26,712 bases of DNA, from assembly GCA_002435325.1 (NCBI GenBank), contig DJMJ01000020.1, forward strand, positions 458-27,169. Reading direction: 5' to 3'. The stretch comes from Nitrospira sp. UBA6493 (lineage in GTDB: Bacteria > Nitrospirota > Nitrospiria > Nitrospirales > Nitrospiraceae). Shown one piece after another: positions 16,916 through 24,790 of this stretch. The first letter of the stretch is position 1; the number at the start of each line of letters is the position of its first letter. The position numbers were made by a program, and so were the translations under genes. The notes under the pieces were generated by a model. That model worked only from the letters and a program-made list of their open reading frames with translations, was not told the DNA's origin and did not search any database.

Positions 16916-16941
16916 CCACAATGGGATCGACTCTATTGTGG
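16916..16941 (+). repeat. Hairpin in front of the small secreted protein gene
   Basis: CCACAAT (16916-16922) and ATTGTGG (16935-16941) pair perfectly. In RNA the stem can extend inward by one G-C and two G-U pairs to about 10 bp with a six-base loop. It ends 31 bases before the ATG at 16973 and may be a 5' leader hairpin or a protein-binding operator. Confidence 0.5.
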
Positions 16942-16972
16942 AAATCGCCGGAAAACAGAGGAGCAGGAAGTC

Positions 16973-17341
16973 ATGATGAAAACAACATGCCTCCGCGTCG
17001 TCCTCGTAATTGGAATGATTGGCTTGTTAGTCATTCCCTGCACGGCACAAATAGGCACCGGGGAAGCCGCCAACATTCTGAACAGTATGCCTCCCGATCT
17101 CCTCACTAAGGTGCAAGCCCTGGCCAATCTGCTGCAGCAGGGAATCAAGGAAGGAAAATTGACCGAGGCGGAAGTCCAGCAAGGCATGCTATCCGGGCAT
17201 TTGGGGGAAAAGATCAAATCCTACAACCCGCAAGCCGGGCAACTCTTGGACGAAATCAGCGATGCGATGAAGAAAGGCCAAGGCCCCGGAGCCGAAAGCC
17301 TGATGCCCCTGATGGGTGGGTTAGGAATCGCACCAAACTAA
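16973..17341 (+). CDS. Small secreted protein of unknown function
   Basis: I do not recognise this 122-residue protein. It has a clear signal peptide: a Lys near the start, a hydrophobic core (VVLVIGMIGLLVIP), then Cys-Thr-Ala-Gln with likely cleavage after Ala near residue 25. The mature part of about 97 residues is mostly helical, with the segments LLTKVQALANLLQQGIKEGK and QLLDEISDAMKKG, and ends in a glycine- and methionine-rich tail. There is no lipobox and no second membrane segment. An AGGAG/GGAAG ribosome-binding region precedes the ATG. It is probably transcribed alone, convergent with the M23 peptidase gene 46 bases away. A periplasmic location is likely; the role is unknown. Confidence 0.75.
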   Translation: MMKTTCLRVVLVIGMIGLLVIPCTAQIGTGEAANILNSMPPDLLTKVQALANLLQQGIKEGKLTEAEVQQGMLSGHLGEKIKSYNPQAGQLLDEISDAMKKGQGPGAESLMPLMGGLGIAPN

Positions 17342-17387
17342 CTAATCATTGTCGACGGCAATGCCTGCACTGCCTCGGACTCATGGA

Positions 17388-18389
17388 TTACTGAGCCGGT
17401 GAACCCACCCCTGATGTTTGCTCAGTCACCGGCGATGGAGTGGCCTGCTGCACTGCGCCTTTGAAGGGAAGGTCTAAAAGAGCGTAGGGGTTCACGCGGG
17501 CGCCGTTGAGCTTCACGCCCCAATGGAGATGCGGACCGGTGGCCCGGCCGGTGGCGCCGACTTTCCCGACCACCTGCCCCGCCTTCACGAGATCCCCGTC
17601 CTTCACCAACACTTCAGACAAATGGAAGTACATGGAGTAGAACCCGAGGCCGTGGTCCACGAACACGCCTTTGCCGGAAAAGATATGATCGACGGTCAGC
17701 CGCACGACGCCATCGTTGGTCGCCAGCACATCGGTACCCAGCGGCGCGCCGATGTCTTCGCCGTTGTGGGGATTTCTCGGCTGGCCATTCATGATCCGCA
17801 CGCTGCCGAAGATGCCAGTTCGCTTGCCGCCGACCGGTTCAATGAAGGTGTCCTGCCAGAGCTTCATGCGTGAGTCGGTCGCCAACGCAGTCTTCACTTG
17901 CTCCTGTTCCGCTTTCCATCGTGCCAGGGCCTTCGCATCCAGATCGACTTTATCTTTAGGCAGCTTCAAATGCTCGACATGAAACTTTTCTTTGACCACC
18001 AGGACATTCATACTTACATGCTTAGTCTGTTCGCCCGATCTGATCTCGACGGCCAACTCGTGATTTCCCGGCTCATCCTGCAGATCGAGGCCGAGCAAGC
18101 CGACATACCCAGGCGCTTCCCCGGGACGCGGGTCGGCAAAGAAGGCCACGGTGCGTCCCAAGAAAGTTCCTTGCACGTCCGCCTGCGCGTCAGCGCCCGG
18201 CACCTTCACCACGATGATCTGCCCTTGCTTGCCGCTGTATTGACCGTCCACCCCCTTGGGTGCCGGCAACGAACCGGGAAACAGTTCGACCGGGAAGATG
18301 CTGGTCAGCAAAACGACGAGCGCCAGGACCATCCGATCGACATTGAAATAGGCTGTTCGCGCTTGCATTGATTGCAATAGCTTCATCAT
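17388..18389 (-). CDS. M23 (LytM-type) metallopeptidase coupled to pafA
   Basis: The 333-residue protein has an N-terminal hydrophobic segment (about residues 20-37, signal peptide or anchor), a beta-rich middle domain (about 45-140), and a C-terminal M23 domain. The zinc ligands His208 and Asp212 (in HNGEDIGAP) and the HLH motif (His287/His289 in GPHLHWG) are all present, so it should be an active peptidoglycan endopeptidase, unlike EnvC-type activators that have lost ligands. A Pro/Thr/Ser-rich tail ends the protein. Its ATG overlaps the pafA TGA as ATGA, strong evidence of coupled translation, which makes it the last gene of the proteasome operon. An envelope-acting enzyme in a cytosolic degradation operon is unexpected. 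Confidence 0.9.
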   Translation of the reverse strand: MMKLLQSMQARTAYFNVDRMVLALVVLLTSIFPVELFPGSLPAPKGVDGQYSGKQGQIIVVKVPGADAQADVQGTFLGRTVAFFADPRPGEAPGYVGLLGLDLQDEPGNHELAVEIRSGEQTKHVSMNVLVVKEKFHVEHLKLPKDKVDLDAKALARWKAEQEQVKTALATDSRMKLWQDTFIEPVGGKRTGIFGSVRIMNGQPRNPHNGEDIGAPLGTDVLATNDGVVRLTVDHIFSGKGVFVDHGLGFYSMYFHLSEVLVKDGDLVKAGQVVGKVGATGRATGPHLHWGVKLNGARVNPYALLDLPFKGAVQQATPSPVTEQTSGVGSPAQ

Positions 18390-19762
18390 CGACCGAACCT
18401 CAATCCCGACATTTGTGATAATAACTCATCGACTCGTCGATTCGTCGAACTAAATGGATCCATGCAGAGAATCGTTTCTTCCCAATACCCGTTCAATTTG
18501 AGATAGGTCCAATCGACGGTGTAAGACCGGTTCTTCGCCCGGGCGAACCGGATAAAATCTCCCCGCACTTTCGCCCTGGTCGTCTGCGGCGGATTCGACA
18601 TGGCCCGCTGCACCGCGTCTTCTTCCACCATCCGGTCGATCAGCCCTCTGGACTCCATTAAATAATACAACCCTCGCGTTCGCTTCACATCATGGAACTG
18701 CAAATCGAGCAGGTATACGCGGGGATCGTCCCAGCCGCACCCCTTCTTGTCGACATAGGATTGAATCAGGTGCTTCTTGGCAACCCAATCCACTTGATGC
18801 ACCAGCTGCATGGGGTCGTCTTCCAATTTGTCGAGCAGCGTCCCCCATTTGTGGAATACGTCGTCATGCACCGGATCGTGCTCCTGCTGCGCCAGATATT
18901 GCTGCGCCCAGTCGAGATAGACGCGTTGAATTTCGATGGCCGTCAACTGGCGGCCGTCGTCCAGCTTCACTTTCTTTTTCAGCGTGGGATCGCGGGAGAT
19001 CTCGCGAATGGCCTTGACCGGATCTTCGAGCTCCATCCCATGAACGACGTAGCCCTCTTCGATCATGGAGAGGACCAGCGCCGCCGTGCCGACTTTCACA
19101 TAGGTGACAAACTCTGACATGTTGGAGTCGCCGACGATGATGTGCAGCCGGCGATAGCGCTCGGCATCGGCATGCGGCTCATCCCGCGTGTTGATGATGC
19201 TGCGCGAGGACGTGGTCGAAGACGAGGTTTTTTCATGAATGTGCTGAGCGCGCTGTGAGATGAAGTACTGCGGCTTGCCGGAGACCTTCAACACCTTGCC
19301 CGCGCCGGAGTAGACCTGCCTGCTCACGAAGAACGGGATCAACTGCTCTGTCACCTTCCAGAAATCCACATCCCGCCGCATCAGAAAATTTTCGTGGCAC
19401 CCGTAGGTATTCCCCAGGGAGTCGGTGTTGTTCTTGAAGATATAGATCTCGCCCGACAGGCCTTCTTCGCGGAGCCGTTCTTCCGCCGCCGGCAAACAGG
19501 CCTCCAACAAGCGCTCTCCGGCCTTGTCGTGAGTCACAAGGTCCAGCACGTTGTCGCATTCAGGCGTCGAATACTCGGGGTGGCAGCCGGTGTCCTGATA
19601 GAAACGCGCGCCGTTCACGAGAAACGCGTTAGACGGCCAGCTATTGGGGATGAGTCCTTCGAAGATGTAGCCGAGGACTTTTTCCATCGGCAGATAGATG
19701 CGCCCGTTCGGCGAAAAGATTAGGCCGTACTCGTTTTCGAGGCCGAAGATCCTGCGCTTCAT
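18386..19762 (-). CDS. pafA: PafA-type proteasome accessory ligase
   Basis: PafA ligates the C-terminal Glu of Pup (or UBact) to lysines of target proteins. The 458-residue protein has the carboxylate-amine ligase fold: N-terminal FGLENEYG with Glu9 and Glu11 for Mg-ATP, the catalytic base Asp57 in QDTGCHPEYSTPEC, FKNNTDSLGNTYGCHEN near 135-150, INTRDEPHADAERYRRLHI near 200, and the C-terminal VDWTYLKLNGYWEETIL. It is very close to actinobacterial PafA. The frame is open to a TTG at 19822, but the ATG at 19762 matches the family start (actinobacterial MQRRI). It lies 71 bases after prcA and its stop overlaps the start of the M23 gene. No strong ribosome-binding site precedes the ATG. Confidence 0.95.
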   Translation of the reverse strand: MKRRIFGLENEYGLIFSPNGRIYLPMEKVLGYIFEGLIPNSWPSNAFLVNGARFYQDTGCHPEYSTPECDNVLDLVTHDKAGERLLEACLPAAEERLREEGLSGEIYIFKNNTDSLGNTYGCHENFLMRRDVDFWKVTEQLIPFFVSRQVYSGAGKVLKVSGKPQYFISQRAQHIHEKTSSSTTSSRSIINTRDEPHADAERYRRLHIIVGDSNMSEFVTYVKVGTAALVLSMIEEGYVVHGMELEDPVKAIREISRDPTLKKKVKLDDGRQLTAIEIQRVYLDWAQQYLAQQEHDPVHDDVFHKWGTLLDKLEDDPMQLVHQVDWVAKKHLIQSYVDKKGCGWDDPRVYLLDLQFHDVKRTRGLYYLMESRGLIDRMVEEDAVQRAMSNPPQTTRAKVRGDFIRFARAKNRSYTVDWTYLKLNGYWEETILCMDPFSSTNRRVDELLSQMSGLRFGR

Positions 19763-19808
19763 GGGGCCTGGAGATAGCATGTGGGGTAAGGACAGAATAC
19801 ACGGCCCC
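19763..19808 (-). promoter_or_regulatory. Possible hairpin masking the pafA start region
   Basis: On the minus strand GGGGCC (19808-19803) and GGCCCC (19768-19763) are perfect complements separated by 34 bases, and the second arm touches the pafA ATG. Folding would hide the translation start, so it could lower PafA synthesis relative to the proteasome subunits. Only six GC pairs support it. Confidence 0.35.
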
Positions 19809-19833
19809 TCGATGATGTTCAACTTACAGAGTG

Positions 19834-20520
19834 TTATGCGGATAGCAGCTGCCGGACTTCGGCGGGAGTGAGGCGTCGAAACTTTCGGCCGGTACGGGAT
19901 CGTTCCAGCACGGCCACTTCCAACCCTTCGGGGGTCAGTTTCTGATTGGGGGTCTGATCAAGGGCAGAGACGCAGAAGCCCAATGCGGCCTTCAGCGACG
20001 GCAGCTGGCCGGTCACCTTCTCTTTGAGGGCGGCGAGGACCGCCTCCGACTTGCCGCCTATGACCGCGACCGATTTCTCGTCAATGATGCTACCGTCAAA
20101 GGAAATCCGGTAGATTTCGTTCGGCTGGCCGTTGGTCCCCACTTGCACCACCAGAATCTCCACTTCAAGCGGCTTCATTTCCTGACTGAAGATTGTGCCC
20201 AGACTTTGGGAATAGCCGTTGGCCAGCGACCGGGCGGTGACATCTTCACGGCTGTACATGAAGCCCTTAAGATCCGCATGGCGAATGCCGGCTTTGCGGA
20301 GGTTTTCAAACTCGCTGTACTTCCCGGCTCCTGCAAAGGCAATGTTGTCGTAGACTTCGGAAATTTTGTGGAGTGAGGCACTGGGATTGTCCGCCATAAA
20401 GAGCACCCCATCAGCATATTCCATGGCGATGCTGGAGCGGCCTTTGGCGATGCCCTTCTTGGCATACTCCGCCTTGTCCTGCATCATCTGCTCGGGAGAC
20501 ACGTAATAGGGCATCGGCAT
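19834..20520 (-). CDS. prcA: 20S proteasome alpha subunit
   Basis: The 228-residue protein forms the outer alpha rings of the 20S core, which gate entry and bind the ATPase. It begins with the actinobacterial-type MPMPYYVSPEQMMQDKAEYA and then KKGIAKGRSSIAMEYADGVLFMADNPS, matching the gate and H0 helix of mycobacterial PrcA. SLGTIFSQEMKPLEVEILV and YRISFDGSIIDEKSV follow in the body. Length fits (Mtb PrcA 248), with a shorter C-terminal tail. As expected for an alpha subunit, the catalytic Thr is absent. The ATG lies two bases after the prcB stop, so the two subunits are made in a coupled way. Similarity to actinobacterial PrcA suggests ancient lateral transfer (inference). Confidence 0.96.
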   Translation of the reverse strand: MPMPYYVSPEQMMQDKAEYAKKGIAKGRSSIAMEYADGVLFMADNPSASLHKISEVYDNIAFAGAGKYSEFENLRKAGIRHADLKGFMYSREDVTARSLANGYSQSLGTIFSQEMKPLEVEILVVQVGTNGQPNEIYRISFDGSIIDEKSVAVIGGKSEAVLAALKEKVTGQLPSLKAALGFCVSALDQTPNQKLTPEGLEVAVLERSRTGRKFRRLTPAEVRQLLSA

Positions 20521-20522
20521 GA

Positions 20523-21347
20523 CTAGCTCTCCTTCGAGCGACGCGTGGCAATCAATCCGTCGAACACGGCACGAATCCGGTCGTCGGGCACATCCGTAAT
20601 ACCCTGCGCTGTCACATATTTGGCTGTCGGATAAATGCCGCGTACCAGGTCTGGTCCGCCCGTCCCGACGTCGTCATCGGCAGCGTTGTAGAGCGACATC
20701 AGCGCCAGCTTGAGGGCCTCGGCTTCAGGAAGCTGCCGTTGAAAATGCTCGCGCATCGTATTGCGCGCATCTTTTCCTCCCGACCCAATCGCATGATAGT
20801 CGGACTCTTCGTACCGCCCACCCGTGATGTCATATTTGAAAATACGGCCCTCGCCCCGTTTCAGGTCGTAGCCTACATATAACGGCATGACGACCAATCC
20901 CTGAAATACCATCGGCAAATTAGCCTTGACCATCTGGCCGAGCTTGTTGGCCTTGCCTTCGCAAGAGAGGGGCATCCCTTCCAGCTTTTCGTAATGTTCG
21001 AGTTCAGTCTGAAACAACTTGGCCATCTCGATACAGGGCCCGGCCGCACCGGCAATGGCCATGGCAGAATAGTCGTCGATCTTGAACACTTTCTCAATCC
21101 GGCGGTCAGCGATTTGAAACCCTTCGGTCGCCCGCCGATCGCCTGCGATCACCACTCCCAACTGGTACTTGATGGCCAGCACGGTCGTCGCATGCGGGAC
21201 CGAGAGAGGCCCCCCGGTGCGCGAGGAATCCTGCATGTTCCCTAGCGATCCCGCCCCCGTCCGCCCCAGCGTCAATCCCGGATAATGTTGTGAGAGAAAG
21301 TCGAAGAAGCTCGACTCATCATGATTCGGCAGATAGGGCAGTTTCAT
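20523..21347 (-). CDS. prcB: 20S proteasome beta subunit (catalytic)
   Basis: The 274-residue precursor has a 53-residue propeptide that contains SSFFDFLSQHYPGL, close to the SSFTDFLRRQAPEL segment of mycobacterial PrcB. Autocleavage at His-Ala/Thr-Thr would expose Thr54 as the N-terminal nucleophile. Counting from it, Asp17 (GDRRATEG) and Lys33 are in place, so the subunit should be active. GSGGKDARNTM and YNAADDDVGTGGPDLVRGIYP follow. The start at 21347 is supported because the propeptide resembles known ones. The gene begins 25 bases after the dop stop, a slot that holds pup in actinobacteria but is empty here, and ends two bases before prcA. Confidence 0.96.
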   Translation of the reverse strand: MKLPYLPNHDESSFFDFLSQHYPGLTLGRTGAGSLGNMQDSSRTGGPLSVPHATTVLAIKYQLGVVIAGDRRATEGFQIADRRIEKVFKIDDYSAMAIAGAAGPCIEMAKLFQTELEHYEKLEGMPLSCEGKANKLGQMVKANLPMVFQGLVVMPLYVGYDLKRGEGRIFKYDITGGRYEESDYHAIGSGGKDARNTMREHFQRQLPEAEALKLALMSLYNAADDDVGTGGPDLVRGIYPTAKYVTAQGITDVPDDRIRAVFDGLIATRRSKES

Positions 21348-21372
21348 AGTCTCTGTGGGCGCTCCGAATACG

Positions 21373-22872
21373 TTAAGATTTCAACTTCGCGAGCAACGCC
21401 GCGGCGCTGTCTGCGCTATCCAACAATGGCCCCGTCAGCGCGGCGGTGCCCCGGTTGGGATCCAGGAGGGGAATGCGCGTAATCGTCGCATTCCCGAAAT
21501 CGAAGAGCACCGAGGTCCAGCTTACGCCATACAGCGACTTGGCAAACTTGCTCACGCACCAGCCACGGAAATAGGCCCGCGTACCGGGCGGCGGCTGGTG
21601 CTCTGCCCGAACGATCTCCTCCTCGCTCACGATCCGCTCGATCAGATTGCCCCGCTCCAGCGTATAGAACAGCCCCTTCTCCGGACGGATGTCATGATAT
21701 TGCAAGTCCATGAGCTTGGCCCGCGGATCCGTCCAGCTACAGCCCTTCCGATCCAAATACGATTCAATCATATGGCGCTTGGCGACCCAGTCGAGCTCCC
21801 GCACGAGCAACCGCGGATCCTTTTCCAAACGATCCAGCACCGATTCCCACCGGCGCAAGACATCCCGTTGCACCTCATCACTCCGATGAGAGGCGTAAAA
21901 TGTCTTCGCCGCATCGAGATAGGCGCGCTGAATCGCCACCGCCGTCGTCGGCCGCCCTCCGGCCAGCTTGATCGTCTGCTTCATGTCTAGATCGCGGGAG
22001 ACCTGCTTGATCGCCCGAACCGGCTCGTCCAACTCGATCTGCGGCAGCTCGGCCCCGGCCTCCAGCATCTCCAGCACCATGCTCAAGGTCCCGACCTTCA
22101 GATAGGTCGAAATCTCCGCCATGTTGGCATCCCCCACGATGACGTGCAGGCGCCGGTACTTGCTGTATTCCGCGTGCGGCTCATCCCTGGTGTTGATGAT
22201 CGGGCGCTTGACCATCGTGTTGAGGTCGAGGAGGCATTCGAAAAAATCTGCGCGCTGTGAGATCTGGTACTCGGCGGGGCTCGTCTGGTTTTCCGCTCCG
22301 ACTTTCCCCGCGCCCGCGATAATGGGCCTAGTCACAAAGAGGGGGGCGAGGGCGCGCGCAATCTGGTCGAACGACACCGAGCGCGCCACCAGATAATTCT
22401 CGTGATAACCGTAACTGTTGCCCTTGCCGTCGGAGTTGTTCTTATAGAGGACGTATTGTTCGCGCCCTCGCACCCGCGTCAATTCCTGGAGACTCTGGGC
22501 CAGGATGCGTTCCCCGACGCGCTCGAACGCGACGACTTCTCTGGGGTTGGAACATTCCGGAATGGAATACTCGGGATGCGCGCCATCGACATAGAGCCGG
22601 CCGCCGTTCGCCAGCACTTTGTTCAGCTGGCGATTGTAGTCCGGATTCGGCCGCTCCCGTTCGCCCTCCACTTCGAACCCACGGGCATCCAGCAACGGGT
22701 TTTCATTTTCGTAGTCCCAAATGGCGTCGGGAGCCGGCAGCCCCTTGTAATGGCCGATCACCGCGATCGATCCCGATACAGGATCGGCCACGGCCGCGTC
22801 CTTCGCGGAGATCCCGAACTCTGTTTCTGTGCCGATCACGCGGGGAAGACTGGTCGATGGCTGGTCTTGCAT
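21373..22872 (-). CDS. dop: Dop, Pup/UBact deamidase and depupylase
   Basis: Dop converts the C-terminal Gln of Pup-type modifiers to Glu and removes them from substrates. The 499-residue protein is a PafA paralogue: GTETEFGI at the N-terminus (Glu16, Glu18 for Mg-ATP), nucleophile Asp96 in YVDGAHPEYSIPEC, YKNNSDGKGNSYGYHENYL, INTRDEPHAEYSKYRRLHVI, and the C-terminal DFGNATITRIPLLDPNRGTAALTG. An insertion between the ATP motif and Asp96 (about residues 28-75) corresponds to the Dop loop that distinguishes Dop from PafA. The gene follows ARC by 15 bases. Presence of a full Dop implies a modifier protein ending in Gln or Glu, yet none is encoded in this operon. Confidence 0.95.
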   Translation of the reverse strand: MQDQPSTSLPRVIGTETEFGISAKDAAVADPVSGSIAVIGHYKGLPAPDAIWDYENENPLLDARGFEVEGERERPNPDYNRQLNKVLANGGRLYVDGAHPEYSIPECSNPREVVAFERVGERILAQSLQELTRVRGREQYVLYKNNSDGKGNSYGYHENYLVARSVSFDQIARALAPLFVTRPIIAGAGKVGAENQTSPAEYQISQRADFFECLLDLNTMVKRPIINTRDEPHAEYSKYRRLHVIVGDANMAEISTYLKVGTLSMVLEMLEAGAELPQIELDEPVRAIKQVSRDLDMKQTIKLAGGRPTTAVAIQRAYLDAAKTFYASHRSDEVQRDVLRRWESVLDRLEKDPRLLVRELDWVAKRHMIESYLDRKGCSWTDPRAKLMDLQYHDIRPEKGLFYTLERGNLIERIVSEEEIVRAEHQPPPGTRAYFRGWCVSKFAKSLYGVSWTSVLFDFGNATITRIPLLDPNRGTAALTGPLLDSADSAAALLAKLKS

Positions 22873-22887
22873 AAATTGGTGAAGCGC

Positions 22888-24657
22888 CTACAAATAGTGG
22901 CCCGTGGTGACCGTTTCAATTTGCCGCGATTCAGCCGGGCCGCCGCTGATCGTCCTGAGATGCACGATCTTCTCGCCCTTCTTGCCGGCGACCTTCGCCC
23001 AATCGTCGGGATTCGTCGTGTTCGGGAGATCTTCATGCTCCTTGAACTCTTCTCGGATGGCGCGCACGAGGTCCTCCGACCGGAGTCCGACTCCTTCCTG
23101 CGCGATCGCCCGCTTCACTGCATATTTTTTTGCGCGGGAGACGATGCCTTCGATCAAGGCGCCGCTGGCGAAATCCTTGAAGTAGAGCACTTCCTTCTCG
23201 CCGTTGGCATAGGTGACTTCAATGAACTTGTTCTCTTCCGTCGAGGCATACATGGTATCGACCGTCAGCGTCGTAAACTTCTCCACCAGCGCCTTTCGAT
23301 CCCCGCCATGCTGCGCCAGCTCTTCCGGCGCAAAGGGCAACTCGACGGAGAGATACTTCGAGAAAATATCCCGGGCGGCGGCCGCATCCGGACGGCCGAC
23401 TTTGACTTTGACGTCGAGACGGCCTGCCCGCAGCACGGCGGGGTCGATAAGATCCTGCCGATTGCTCGCGCCGATCACAATGACGTTCCGCAGCCGCTCG
23501 ACGCCGTCGATCTCGGATAGGAACTGCGGCACGATTGTGGACTCTATGTCGGATGAGATGCCGGTCCCACGCGTCCTGAACAGCGCGTCCATCTCGTCAA
23601 AGAATACGATGACAGGATTGCCGTCCGCCGCCCGCTCTTTGGCTTTCTTAAACACTTCACGCACCTGTCGTTCCGACTCACCGACATATTTATTGAGCAA
23701 CTCAGGGCCCTTCACATGCAGGAAGTAACTCCTGATTTGCTTGCCAGTGAGATGGCCCAGCTTCTTGGCAATGGAATTCGCCACGGCTTTGGCAATCAAC
23801 GTTTTCCCGCACCCGGGCGGGCCATAGAGCAAGACGCCTTTGGGAGCACTCAGCTTAAACTCGGCAAACAGCTCGGCGTAGAGAAACGGGAGCTCCACAG
23901 CATCGCGCACATGCTCGAGTTCCTTCTGTAATCCGCCGATGTGCTCGTAATCCACATCCGGCACTTCCTCGAGAACCAATTCCTCGGCCTCCGACTTGGG
24001 CAGCTTTTCGATCACATAGCCGGAGCGGGGGTCGTAGAGCAGATGATCGCCGACACTGAGCCGTTCGACCAGGAGCGGATCGGCCAGTTCGGCGACTTTC
24101 TCTTCATCGAAATGCAGCGTGACGAGCGCGCGGTTACCCTCCAGCATATCTTTGAGGCGGACCACCTCGCCCTGCACCTCGAAGCCTTTGGTCTCAATGA
24201 CATTGAGCGCTTCGTTGAGGACTACCTCCTGCCCCCGGCGCAATGCCTTGCTCGTGACGGCTGGGTGCAGACTCACCTTCATTTTGCGACCGGAGATGAA
24301 CACGTTCCCCGTTCCGTCCTCGTTCATCGAGGAGAAAATGGCGTAAGTCGAAGGCGGCGCCGTCAATTTTTCGACTTCCGCTCGCAGGGACTCGATTTGC
24401 GCCTTTGCTTCCTGCAACGTCGCAACGAGCTTGTCGTTTTGTTTGGTGGCTTGATCGAGCTGGTAGCGGGATTGGTACAGCCGACGGATCTCTTCTTCCA
24501 TCGACTGAATCTGGACGCGAAGCTTGTCGACTTCGCGGGCATGGTCTTCGTGTTTGTGAATCACGTCCGCATTCCCCTCTGACAACCGATTCGTGATCTT
24601 CTTCACGGAATCTCGGAGGGACCGGAGCCGGCTCGAATCGCTCTTTTTATCCGCCAT
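22888..24657 (-). CDS. arc: Proteasomal ATPase ARC/Mpa
   Basis: This 589-residue AAA+ ATPase unfolds tagged proteins and feeds them to the 20S core. Domains in order: an N-terminal coiled coil (about residues 30-100) that in mycobacteria binds Pup, tandem OB folds (about 100-235), and an AAA module with Walker A GPPGCGKT at 279-286, Walker B VFFDEMDALF near 350 and ASNRQDLIDPAVLRAGRLD near 395. The C-terminus is GHYL, with the penultimate tyrosine of the proteasome-docking motif (Mpa ends in QYL). An N-terminal charged stretch precedes the coil. It is the first gene of the operon, with its own promoter at 24719-24747. No strong ribosome-binding site is visible before the ATG. Confidence 0.95.
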   Translation of the reverse strand: MADKKSDSSRLRSLRDSVKKITNRLSEGNADVIHKHEDHAREVDKLRVQIQSMEEEIRRLYQSRYQLDQATKQNDKLVATLQEAKAQIESLRAEVEKLTAPPSTYAIFSSMNEDGTGNVFISGRKMKVSLHPAVTSKALRRGQEVVLNEALNVIETKGFEVQGEVVRLKDMLEGNRALVTLHFDEEKVAELADPLLVERLSVGDHLLYDPRSGYVIEKLPKSEAEELVLEEVPDVDYEHIGGLQKELEHVRDAVELPFLYAELFAEFKLSAPKGVLLYGPPGCGKTLIAKAVANSIAKKLGHLTGKQIRSYFLHVKGPELLNKYVGESERQVREVFKKAKERAADGNPVIVFFDEMDALFRTRGTGISSDIESTIVPQFLSEIDGVERLRNVIVIGASNRQDLIDPAVLRAGRLDVKVKVGRPDAAAARDIFSKYLSVELPFAPEELAQHGGDRKALVEKFTTLTVDTMYASTEENKFIEVTYANGEKEVLYFKDFASGALIEGIVSRAKKYAVKRAIAQEGVGLRSEDLVRAIREEFKEHEDLPNTTNPDDWAKVAGKKGEKIVHLRTISGGPAESRQIETVTTGHYL

Positions 24658-24718
24658 AGGTCGACTCGCTGCAACGCTGAATATTCGCGAGCAATCGCAC
24701 CTTCAAGCCAGTGATCGG

Positions 24719-24747
24719 ATTCTAACACCCGACCTAAGGGTGGTCAA
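24719..24747 (-). promoter_or_regulatory. Sigma70-like promoter of the proteasome operon
   Basis: On the minus strand TTGACC (24747-24742) and TAGAAT (24724-24719) are separated by exactly 17 bases; each hexamer matches consensus at five of six. Transcription would start near 24712, leaving a leader of about 55 bases that contains the short palindrome GAATATTC. The promoter lies between the thiE-like stop and the ARC start, so the proteasome operon can be expressed independently of the thiamine genes. Confidence 0.65.
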
Positions 24748-24790
24748 CTGGACGGCTCGACTCTGCGCGTACTTCATGGCGCTGGCGCAA

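Noticed and set aside
17342..17387. Bidirectional terminator between the small secreted protein and M23 genes
   Set aside because: Only a 5-bp stem (CATTG/CAATG) without a T-run was found, too weak to call.
21236..21372. Hidden modifier gene (Pup/UBact) in another frame at the start of prcB
   Set aside because: Other minus-strand frames hit stops after about 15 codons, and the prcB propeptide itself resembles known PrcB propeptides.
22402..23520. 372-codon open frame antisense to ARC and dop
   Set aside because: It spans two well-supported genes on the other strand and shows no domain.
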